This document shows positions 1 through 5,158 of a stretch of DNA of 6,081 bases, in pieces; within the stretch, counting starts at the first letter, position 1; each line of letters opens with the position of its first letter. The DNA is from Firmicutes bacterium UBA6806 (GTDB lineage Bacteria; Bacillota; Clostridia; Peptostreptococcales; Acidaminobacteraceae), in the NCBI GenBank assembly GCA_002452745.1, contig DKFC01000009.1, positions 1 to 6,081 of the forward strand. The letters are read 5' to 3'. A model generated the notes under the pieces. It had not been told where the DNA came from. It saw only the letters and a program-made list of their open reading frames with translations, and searched no databases. The position numbers and the translations under genes are program-made.

Positions 1-31
1 ACCTTATATTTATCTTACAAGGAGGCACAAT

Positions 32-1741
32 ATGTTTTGTGGGAACTGCGGTACCGAGAATCCAAATGAAGCGAAGTTTTGCAAGAGTTGCGGGAAGGCT
101 TTAGATCAGTTTAAAGTTGACCAAGAGAGCGAAAAGGTGGAGTCTTCGCAAGTGGAGAGTAGAGTTGATGAAGAAAAGACATCTGCGATTGCTCCTAAGA
201 GCCCTGAAAGTAAATCAGTGGGCAAGCCAAAGAAAGCTCCAATAAAATTAGTGTTTGGCATATGTGCAGCCATGGTCGTCGTTATTTCGATTGTTTACAT
301 GCTTGCCAATATAGGGACGACAATCAATTTAAATGACTATTTGACAATTGAACCCCAAGGTTATGATGGTTATGGAGAATTGAAAGCAAGTGTTGATTGG
401 GATGCCATAGAGGAAGAGTATGGTGACAAACTGGTTTTTACCGATGAAACAAAACAAGAACTTAGAGTGTTAATGGGTTTCATGGATCCTGTAGATATAT
501 TGAGTGATCTTGTGCATGTAGATCTCGACTCTACTACAGGACTCTCTAACGGCGACGAAGTCATGATTAAGTGGTCTGTCAGTGAAGACATTTCAAAGGT
601 TATAAAATCGAAACTCAAGTATAAGGATGAAGCATATAGAGTATCAGGCTTGGTTCAAGTGGAGACATTTAACGCATTTGCAGATTTAAACGTGAACTTT
701 TATAATACAGCTCCATATGGCAATATAGGACTTCGTTATGATAACGAATATCTAGAGAATCATGATTTTGAAGTTGATAAAGGTGAAGGGCTGAGCAATG
801 GTGACACAGTGAAAGTTACCATAAAAGAGGATGCGCTGAATAGATGTGTCAAGTATTATGGACGCGTTCCTGAGCTGAGAGAAATGGAATATACCGTTTC
901 AGGATTAGGACATTTCCCTCTGAATATTGCAGAGATAGAAGCGGATGAAGAAGGCTTTGCTGGCATCCAACAACAAGCATTACAATTCTATAAAGAGGGA
1001 ATGTATAAAAGCGAAGATCAGAGTCTTGAGGATTTCATTTATTTAGGGAACTACTATCTAACGACAAAAGACAGTAAGTCACCTTATCAAAATAATATGC
1101 TAGTTATGGTTTATAAAGCTCAAATTAGAAATAAATATTCTGAGGGGACAAGTGCATATGATAAAGTCAATGAAATCTATTGGTTCGTTTCTTTTGAAGA
1201 TCTTGTCATATCAAGTGATGGAAAAGTAGAGGCCGAATTTGACTGGTACGATCTTCCAAGAGCTCAAGTTACCATTGATTCGGGAATAAGCGAAGGCTGG
1301 TGGAATACTGTAACGTGGACTTATCCAGGGTATAGTACGCTAGAGGCGTTATACAAAGATGTTGTTACATCGAAATTAGACAATTATAACCATGAAGATA
1401 ATCTTGATATGAGTTCAGCGTTGACGCTTACAGAAGATCTTAAAGCCATAGAGGACGGTTATGTATTCATCAATACAAATGAGGAACTCATTTCAAAAGA
1501 AGATTTAGAAAGGCTATTACCAGAAGAATGTCAACTGCTAAAAAGTGAAATTTATGCACGACATGGAATGAAGTTTGACGATGATTTTATGCAAGCCTAT
1601 TTTCAAACTCGAAGTTGGTATGACGGGACAATTGAGCCAAGTGATTTTGATGAGAGCGTTTTGTCTGAAACCGAAAAAGAAAATATACGGATGATATCAG
1701 AATATGAGAAGAGAAAGGGTTACGATTCCTATTTTGATTAA
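32..1741 (+). CDS. Membrane-anchored zinc-ribbon protein with duplicated extracellular module and YARHG domain
   Basis: The 569-residue protein starts at an ATG six bases after AAGGAGG (19-25). Residues 3-20 form a zinc ribbon (C3, C6, C17, C20; CxxC-x10-CxxC). A charged linker rich in Ser, Glu and Lys runs to about 70, and a single membrane segment spans about 72-94. The basic KPKKAPIK just before it predicts a cytoplasmic ribbon and about 475 residues outside the cell. The outer part contains two related modules (about 105-207 and 216-292); each carries GLSNGD-x-V (170-177 and 253-260) and ends in VSGL. Near the C-terminus is a YARHG motif (508-512), followed by a Trp/Tyr-containing stretch and an acidic helix, as in YARHG domains, which are extracellular domains of unknown function. 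The layout recalls TcaA/YvbJ-type proteins (ribbon, one membrane segment, repeated outer modules), but I cannot assign orthology. The promoter lies outside the window. The specific function is unknown. Confidence 0.9.
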   Translation: MFCGNCGTENPNEAKFCKSCGKALDQFKVDQESEKVESSQVESRVDEEKTSAIAPKSPESKSVGKPKKAPIKLVFGICAAMVVVISIVYMLANIGTTINLNDYLTIEPQGYDGYGELKASVDWDAIEEEYGDKLVFTDETKQELRVLMGFMDPVDILSDLVHVDLDSTTGLSNGDEVMIKWSVSEDISKVIKSKLKYKDEAYRVSGLVQVETFNAFADLNVNFYNTAPYGNIGLRYDNEYLENHDFEVDKGEGLSNGDTVKVTIKEDALNRCVKYYGRVPELREMEYTVSGLGHFPLNIAEIEADEEGFAGIQQQALQFYKEGMYKSEDQSLEDFIYLGNYYLTTKDSKSPYQNNMLVMVYKAQIRNKYSEGTSAYDKVNEIYWFVSFEDLVISSDGKVEAEFDWYDLPRAQVTIDSGISEGWWNTVTWTYPGYSTLEALYKDVVTSKLDNYNHEDNLDMSSALTLTEDLKAIEDGYVFINTNEELISKEDLERLLPEECQLLKSEIYARHGMKFDDDFMQAYFQTRSWYDGTIEPSDFDESVLSETEKENIRMISEYEKRKGYDSYFD

Positions 1742-1934
1742 ATAACGATAAAATGAATCGGTGGCACAACTCTTCAGACAGCAATTAATTTGATTATGGA
1801 TGAACATGAGATATAAACAGGTCTCTAATGCCTTTGAATCTATCGCTTCAGGCAAATAAAAATAGGTTTTTTAATCTAGAGAAATGAAAATTATAAAAAA
1901 AGAATTAAAATGACATTAAATAACATTTTATACA
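1742..1934. other. Intergenic stretch after the YARHG gene, no gene seen
   Basis: No convincing gene is present. A weak stem (TGCCT at 1829-1833 with AGGCA at 1850-1854, plus GAA/TTC inside a two-base bulge) is followed after a few bases by an A-rich run and then TTTTTT (1867-1872). It could be a poor terminator for the upstream gene, but the T run is too far from the stem to be sure. From about 1875 the DNA is very A/T-rich with A tracts, which could act as an UP-like region for the promoter that follows. Confidence 0.6.
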
Positions 1935-1964
1935 TTGACAACGTTTAATTCTATATATTATGAT
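1935..1964 (+). promoter_or_regulatory. Probable sigma-A promoter of the zinc-ribbon operon
   Basis: A perfect TTGACA (1935-1940) is followed after 18 bases by TATGAT (1959-1964). TATTAT at 1956-1961 is an alternative -10 with a shorter, 15-base spacer. Transcription would start near 1970 and leave a leader of about 130 nt before the ATG at 2102. This promoter would let the two downstream zinc-ribbon genes be expressed apart from the YARHG gene. Confidence 0.7.
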
Positions 1965-1969
1965 TAAAG

Positions 1970-2101
1970 GGATAAAAATACAATCTATTTTTGTTGATCT
2001 GTTAAGGAGAGCCAACGCAGAATCGGTGGAGAATTATATATAAGCGTTACAGCGATTAACTGAGTGGCTTCAAAAAAGAAATATGAAAGAGGGGAAGATT
2101 C
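1970..2101 (+). promoter_or_regulatory. Long 5' leader of the zinc-ribbon operon
   Basis: The predicted leader is about 130 nt. It contains possible small stems, for example AAGC (2042-2045) with GCTT (2067-2070) enclosing GTTA/TAAC. There is no recognisable riboswitch class and no T-tailed terminator. It ends in the ribosome binding site AGAGGGG (2088-2094), seven bases before the ATG. A regulatory role is possible but not shown. Confidence 0.4.
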
Positions 2102-2557
2102 ATGTCACTTTTTAATACGTTGAATACGATAGCTAAAAGTATAGGCGATGTAACCAATGATGCGATTGAGGGCAACAATATAAACACCAAGCTGAATAAA
2201 GAAAAAGCTGAAATCGCTAATATTCTGGCTGAGGTTGGTGAGATCTATTATGAGGAGTACAAAAATGGTGCTCAAGTTAATGACGTGGTTATGGATTTGA
2301 TGAAAAAGGTTGATGCACACGCAGAAATTATCAAAAATTTAGAAAATCAGCGTAAGGGATTAAACGAGCGGAATCAGAACCGAGGGGTTAAATGCAATTC
2401 TTGTGGGTGCGAGAATGGTGAAGGCAATAAATTTTGCAAGGAGTGTGGAAGCAGTTTGATTCCAGAGCCAGTGCAAATGAAGACTTGTCCTAGCTGTGGT
2501 GCCAATATGGAGAATGAGTCTGTATTCTGTGGTGACTGTGGAACTAAAATTGAATAA
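2102..2557 (+). CDS. Small helical protein with two C-terminal zinc ribbons
   Basis: The 151-residue protein has a start set by AGAGGGG (2088-2094) seven bases upstream. Residues 1-95 are charged, have no membrane segment and look alpha-helical, probably coiled coil in about 30-92. The C-terminal third carries two zinc ribbons. The first uses C98, C101, C112 and C115, with an extra Cys at 103 (CNSCGC). The second uses C129, C132, C143 and C146. Such ribbons in Firmicutes proteins usually serve as small structural or protein-binding modules; DNA binding is not implied. It is first in a two-gene operon with a membrane protein that also ends in a zinc ribbon, so it may be that protein's soluble partner (inference). 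No family name is recognised with confidence. Confidence 0.85.
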   Translation: MSLFNTLNTIAKSIGDVTNDAIEGNNINTKLNKEKAEIANILAEVGEIYYEEYKNGAQVNDVVMDLMKKVDAHAEIIKNLENQRKGLNERNQNRGVKCNSCGCENGEGNKFCKECGSSLIPEPVQMKTCPSCGANMENESVFCGDCGTKIE

Positions 2558-2571
2558 GGGAGGAAATGTAA

Positions 2572-3603
2572 ATGAACGCAAAACAGATTTATAATCAAAC
2601 CATGCCTTTCAACATGGCTAAATTGGTATTAGGCCTTGCTACGGTTGGATTGTCATTGCTTCTTCTGGCAATACTCGAGGGAATCGGTTGGTTGTTTGGA
2701 AGCGGTGGGGTGATGCTGACTTTCTTCATATGGCTAGCTGGAACAGGTGCCATACGATTTTTCATCATGCACTATATGGGCTATATGGTTAAAGCAGGTC
2801 ATGTTGCTGTTGTTGCTGAAGCTGTAACAAAAGGTGCAATTCCCGAAGACCAAGTGGCGTATGGAAAGCAAAAAGTCACAGATCGATTTGTGACATCTAA
2901 CGTGTTCTTTGCAATTGACAACTTGGTAACTGCATCTGTCAAACAAGTTCAAAGAGGGATTGAGAAAATGGGCGGGGCACTTGACTTTATTCCAGGAATT
3001 GGATTTGTAACGAGTCTTGCACAGTTCTTCGTATCAATATCACTTGGTTATGTTGACGAATGCTGTCTAGGATATACATTTTACAAAACAGAACAAGGTG
3101 CGTTTGAAAGTGCCGCAGATGGTGTTGTTATATACGCTCAAAACTGGAAAGAACTACTCAAAAGTGCTGCGGTAACAATGATAAAAGTTCTCATTGCCCT
3201 TGTGGTTTTAACATTGCTCGCCTTTCTAGTAATTGGACTGTTATTTAAAGCCCTTCACTGGAGCTCGCTCATAGCTTTTTTAGTTGCTTGCCTGATTGTT
3301 TGGGTGATTAAATTTGCCTTTATTGATAGCTACATAATGATTAACATGATGACAACTTACATGAGTGCAGCAGAAACAACAGAGATTTCATATGACCTTT
3401 ACGATAAACTCTGCGGACTTTCTGGTAAATTCAAAGAGCTGTTTAATAAAGGTAAAAGTGAATCAACTGGCAGTAAGGCCAGTGAACAAAGTTTTGCTTC
3501 TCAAAGTCCAAAGGCAGATACAAAAGCTACGTTCTGTGTGAAGTGTGGCTCGAAAAATACACCCGAAACAAAATTTTGCACGGCTTGCGGTGAGAAGGTA
3601 TAG
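2572..3603 (+). CDS. Multi-pass membrane protein with a C-terminal zinc ribbon
   Basis: The 343-residue protein starts 14 bp after the previous stop; GGGAGG (2558-2563) lies eight bases before the ATG, so the two genes are co-transcribed and probably translated in step. Hydrophobic segments lie at about 17-43, 47-70, 198-225 and 229-256, with a less hydrophobic candidate at about 143-160. A Gly-rich stretch at 134-145 (GGALDFIPGIG) precedes it. After the last segment comes a soluble tail with a Ser/Lys-rich linker (about 292-318), then a zinc ribbon with C322, C325, C336 and C339 at the extreme C-terminus. If membrane segments are even in number both ends are cytoplasmic, so the ribbon could meet the soluble double-ribbon neighbour. 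No transporter or enzyme motif is recognised and the function is unknown. The gene is followed by a strong terminator. Confidence 0.85.
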   Translation: MNAKQIYNQTMPFNMAKLVLGLATVGLSLLLLAILEGIGWLFGSGGVMLTFFIWLAGTGAIRFFIMHYMGYMVKAGHVAVVAEAVTKGAIPEDQVAYGKQKVTDRFVTSNVFFAIDNLVTASVKQVQRGIEKMGGALDFIPGIGFVTSLAQFFVSISLGYVDECCLGYTFYKTEQGAFESAADGVVIYAQNWKELLKSAAVTMIKVLIALVVLTLLAFLVIGLLFKALHWSSLIAFLVACLIVWVIKFAFIDSYIMINMMTTYMSAAETTEISYDLYDKLCGLSGKFKELFNKGKSESTGSKASEQSFASQSPKADTKATFCVKCGSKNTPETKFCTACGEKV

Positions 3604-3660
3604 GTATCCGATGGCTAACATATGTATACATGAATTGATATAAAGTAAGGATAAAAAATC

Positions 3661-3705
3661 AACGACTAGAACAGATGAAATAAAATTTGTTCTGGTCGTT
3701 TTTTG
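3661..3705 (+). terminator. Rho-independent terminator of the zinc-ribbon operon, probably bidirectional
   Basis: A 13-bp stem pairs 3661-3673 with 3688-3700 (one G-T wobble, all other pairs Watson-Crick) around a 14-nt loop and is followed by TTTT (3701-3704). On the opposite strand the same stem is followed by a T run (complement of AAAAAA at 3653-3658), so it can also stop - strand transcription. The relic flavoprotein frame on the - strand runs into it. Confidence 0.85.
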
Positions 3706-3713
3706 TAACTCCC

Positions 3714-4175
3714 TCTTAATTCTGTTCCATCTTCTCTTCTAGCAGTAACCCCGATAATCTTGCCATTGGCATCTTTTATTAAATCCGTTGCAGGTGTGGA
3801 GAACATCACCGTATCACCATTATTTTTAAAGAACTCAATTAATTTTGTAACGGCAACTTTACCACCTTCAGCGTATCTGTGCAAAGTTGCTGGCATGCCT
3901 ATATGTTCATAACTGCCACAGATACCGGCATCAACAAGGTTCAATTCACAGCCATTTTTAATCAACCAGTTAACGGTCTCGCTGGATTCATCAATAATGG
4001 TTCTAACCAATAATCGCCACCAGCTTGAACGACACAATCTTCAACAGCAGTTAGAATTGCCTCACTTGATAATGAAGCACCACTGACAACATCCACTGCC
4101 AAACTTTGCTCAGACACTTAAAATCAACATGAAACAGAGTTCAAGACACATCATCTTTTTGAATAATACTTTCAT
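3714..4175 (-). pseudogene. Decayed secreted FMN/FAD flavoprotein reductase (fumarate/urocanate reductase type)
   Basis: Three pieces of one gene survive on the - strand in different frames. (1) An ATG at 4175-4173 with GGAGG nine bases upstream (4189-4185) begins a signal-peptide-like stretch, MKVLFKKMMCLELCFMLILS, which stops at TGA 4112-4110. (2) From about 4117 to 4013 another frame reads the end of an FMN-binding domain: VDVVSGASLSSEA, then AVEDCVVQAGGD. The SGAS matches the SGAT flavin-attachment type of motif, with Ser for Thr. (3) From about 4020 to 3714 a third frame reads a central FAD_binding_2 segment: LVRTIIDESSETVNWLI, a HRYAEGG motif resembling the HRP-x-GG region, and a TPATDLI...GKIIGVTA strand. 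Most of the FMN domain, the dinucleotide-binding Rossmann segment and the catalytic C-terminus are missing. A functional product is not possible. Intact relatives transfer electrons to fumarate, urocanate or similar enoates outside the membrane. Exact substrate cannot be inferred. Confidence 0.8.
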
Positions 4176-4352
4176 TTTTTCGTACCTCCAGTTTTTGATA
4201 AAGAGATTTCCATCCTGTTGTTAATATTATCACAATTTAATTTATTCAACATATCTACATCAGAATAAACTCGTCTGTTTCAGACTTTTTACGTGTCAAA
4301 AGTATAAAACCGAGTCATTGCATTTAAAGTTAACTTATGAAATAATTTTATA
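4176..4352. other. Intergenic stretch between relic flavoprotein and DUF3870 gene
   Basis: No gene is seen. The left part carries the old ribosome binding site of the relic gene (4185-4189, - strand). A - strand TTGACA exists near 4295-4300, but no good -10 box sits at the right distance, so I do not call a promoter for the relic. A perfect inverted repeat, GTCTG-TTT-CAGAC (4273-4285), is listed separately. Confidence 0.6.
4273..4290 (+). repeat. Small perfect inverted repeat followed by five T
   Basis: GTCTG (4273-4277) and CAGAC (4281-4285) are perfect inverted copies around TTT, followed by TTTTT (4286-4290) on the + strand. It could be an operator half-site pair in this divergent region or a minimal terminator. 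Five base pairs is short for either, so the role is uncertain. Confidence 0.35.
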
Positions 4353-4381
4353 TTGACAAAAAATAGACAGAGTGATATTAT
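4353..4381 (+). promoter_or_regulatory. Near-consensus sigma-A promoter of the DUF3870 gene
   Basis: TTGACA (4353-4358), a 17-base spacer and TATTAT (4376-4381) form an almost ideal housekeeping promoter. Transcription would begin near 4388, giving a leader of about 60 nt before the ATG at 4449. It is the only good promoter I see in region 3, so the tandem RNA elements and the BKACE gene downstream probably depend on it at least in part. Confidence 0.8.
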
Positions 4382-4448
4382 TACGTACATTGAGAGATAT
4401 TCTTTTTAGCATCCAAATTTATTTTCGATTGTTTAGAAGGAGATTCAG

Positions 4449-4790
4449 ATGAAGAAGTACAGCGATGAGACTGTATATTTCATTTCTTATGCTAAACTTC
4501 CAAGTGAAATTTCAGCGGCGAATCTACACAAAGTAGTTGGTGTTGGTTTAGTAATCAATTATAAAACTGGCATTATCGAAGACTCTTCTTGTACTCTAAT
4601 TACCGATGAGGCAAGGGGGTTTTTAAAACAATTGCTCGTATCGCACAATATTCATGAAGAAGGTGTAGACGGCATGATAAATGCCGTTAAGAGCAGGTAC
4701 CACGGCTTGGCGGAAAAGGCAATATGTGTATCGTTAAAATCAAGTTATGAACGCTACATGATTTGGCGAAGTGATCATAATATGAAATAG
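4449..4790 (+). CDS. DUF3870 family protein
   Basis: The 113-residue protein starts at an ATG six bases after AAGGAG (4437-4442). It shows the pattern I associate with DUF3870 over nearly its whole length: VYFISYAKLP (9-18), VVGVGLVINYKTGIIEDSSC (29-48) with TLIT after it, and a C-terminal RYHG...KAICVSLKSSYERY (83-103). There is no signal peptide or membrane segment, so it should be cytoplasmic. The biochemical role of the family is unknown to me; members are small single-domain proteins often found beside catabolic genes in clostridia. The gene has its own strong promoter. Its stop codon is directly followed by the first of two structured RNA elements, and the next gene downstream encodes a beta-keto acid cleavage enzyme. 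Family assignment is by pattern recall, not by search. Confidence 0.8.
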   Translation: MKKYSDETVYFISYAKLPSEISAANLHKVVGVGLVINYKTGIIEDSSCTLITDEARGFLKQLLVSHNIHEEGVDGMINAVKSRYHGLAEKAICVSLKSSYERYMIWRSDHNMK

Positions 4791-4798
4791 CTGCTTTT

Positions 4799-4831
4799 CT
4801 TGCGGTGACTGTGAAACCCACAGTGATTGAG
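4799..4831 (+). ncRNA. Conserved stem-loop, copy 1
   Basis: CTTG (4799-4802) pairs with TGAG (4828-4831) using two wobbles. After a CG bulge, GTGACTGTG (4805-4813) pairs with CACAGTGAT (4819-4827) with one G-G mismatch, leaving the loop AAACC (4814-4818). The pair C4809-G4823 is T-A in copy 2, a compensatory change. Confidence 0.6.
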
Positions 4832-4836
4832 TGAGT

Positions 4837-4895
4837 AAAATCCAGTATGAAATGATTAAGATAGAATCTTAATTATTTTTGTATTGGATTTTTTT
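4837..4895 (+). terminator. Intrinsic terminator of copy 1
   Basis: AAAATCCAGTAT (4837-4848) pairs with GTATTGGATTTT (4881-4892). The stem continues almost without a break up to a loop of about three bases (AGA, 4863-4865), and TTT (4893-4895) extends the T run. It should stop transcription between the DUF3870 and BKACE genes unless an alternative fold prevents it. Confidence 0.8.
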
Positions 4896-4953
4896 ATTGC
4901 CCAAATTGCTGTGTAGAGATGTTATTAAAGAATTGAATAGGGTAACTGCTTTC

Positions 4954-4986
4954 CTTGCGGTGATTGTGAAACCCACAATCATCAAG
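4954..4986 (+). ncRNA. Conserved stem-loop, copy 2
   Basis: CTTG (4954-4957) pairs perfectly with CAAG (4983-4986). After a CG bulge, GTGATTGTG (4960-4968) pairs with CACAATCAT (4974-4982), with only the outermost G-T a wobble; the loop is AAACC (4969-4973). The loop, bulge and length are identical to copy 1, while the stem bases differ at several places. Confidence 0.6.
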
Positions 4987-4991
4987 TGAGT

Positions 4992-5057
4992 AAAATCCAG
5001 TATTGAAATTCTAAAAAATGAGAGTCATTTTTTAGAGATTTTGTGTTGGATTTTTTT
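4992..5057 (+). terminator. Intrinsic terminator of copy 2
   Basis: AAAATCCAGTAT (4992-5003) pairs with the arm ending in TTGGATTTT (5046-5054). The upper stem (about 5005-5021 with 5025-5042) is unrelated in sequence to that of copy 1 yet is almost fully paired, with a three-base loop GAG (5022-5024). The T run continues to 5057. Confidence 0.8.
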
Positions 5058-5122
5058 ATGAACATTTTACATGAATTTTAAGAAGAGAGGAGGGAAAAGT
5101 CTATATATTTTTTGATTTAAAT

Positions 5123-5145
5123 AGGAGATTACCATAATGATTTAG
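5123..5145 (+). promoter_or_regulatory. Possible minimal upstream reading frame (Met-Ile-stop) with its own ribosome binding site
   Basis: AGGAG (5123-5127) is followed after nine bases by ATG ATT TAG (5137-5145), and the TAG directly abuts the AAGGAG (5146-5151) of the BKACE gene. It may be a two-codon leader that positions ribosomes for the gene, the scar of a deleted upstream gene, or chance. Confidence 0.25.
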
Positions 5146-5158
5146 AAGGAGTGTAACG

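Larger units (their letters stand above)
4791..4898 (+). repeat. Structured tandem element, copy 1 (hairpin plus terminator)
   Basis: This begins at the base after the DUF3870 stop codon. It contains CTGCTTTTCTTGCGGTGA, a 33-nt hairpin (4799-4831), a TGAGT linker and a long terminator hairpin. Copy 2 lies exactly 155 bp downstream, with near-identical sequence from CTGCTTT through AAAATCCAGTAT. After that only the closing arm TTGGATTTTTTTAT is conserved. The order (compact conserved stem-loop, then intrinsic terminator) is that of a transcription attenuator. I do not recognise a known riboswitch class. Confidence 0.75.
4946..5059 (+). repeat. Structured tandem element, copy 2 (hairpin plus terminator)
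   Basis: Second copy, with the same order and the same internal spacing as copy 1: 38 bases from the CTTG of the hairpin to the AAAATCC of the terminator in both. It sits about 100 bp upstream of the BKACE start codon. The 47 bp between the copies (4899-4945) show no similarity to sequence around copy 1, so the duplicated unit is the element itself and not a larger block. Confidence 0.75.

Noticed and set aside
370..618. Reverse-strand open frames within the three zinc-ribbon genes
   Set aside because: They lie opposite clear coding sequence, lack ribosome binding sites and show no recognisable protein features.
1755..1816. Short open stretches after the YARHG gene, one reading TTLQTAINLIMDEHEI
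   Set aside because: No start codon with a ribosome binding site and no match to a family I recognise; too short to call a gene relic.
1754..2030. Ten-base direct repeat GAATCGGTGG at 1754 and 2021
   Set aside because: The flanks do not match and the length is within chance; no mobile element or attachment site is implied.
3622..3631. Perfect 10-base palindrome ATGTATACAT after the zinc-ribbon operon
   Set aside because: It is short and AT-rich, has no second copy and lies between a stop codon and a terminator, so chance is the simplest explanation.
4795..4829. The CFSCGDCETHSD frame in copy 1 as a leader peptide
   Set aside because: A stop codon lies just upstream in the frame and no ATG, GTG or TTG start with a ribosome binding site is present, so it cannot be translated as a leader peptide.
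4791..5059. Tandem element as a CRISPR array or type III antitoxin repeat
   Set aside because: There are only two units of over 100 bp with a 47 bp gap, each with its own terminator, and no cas or toxin gene nearby.
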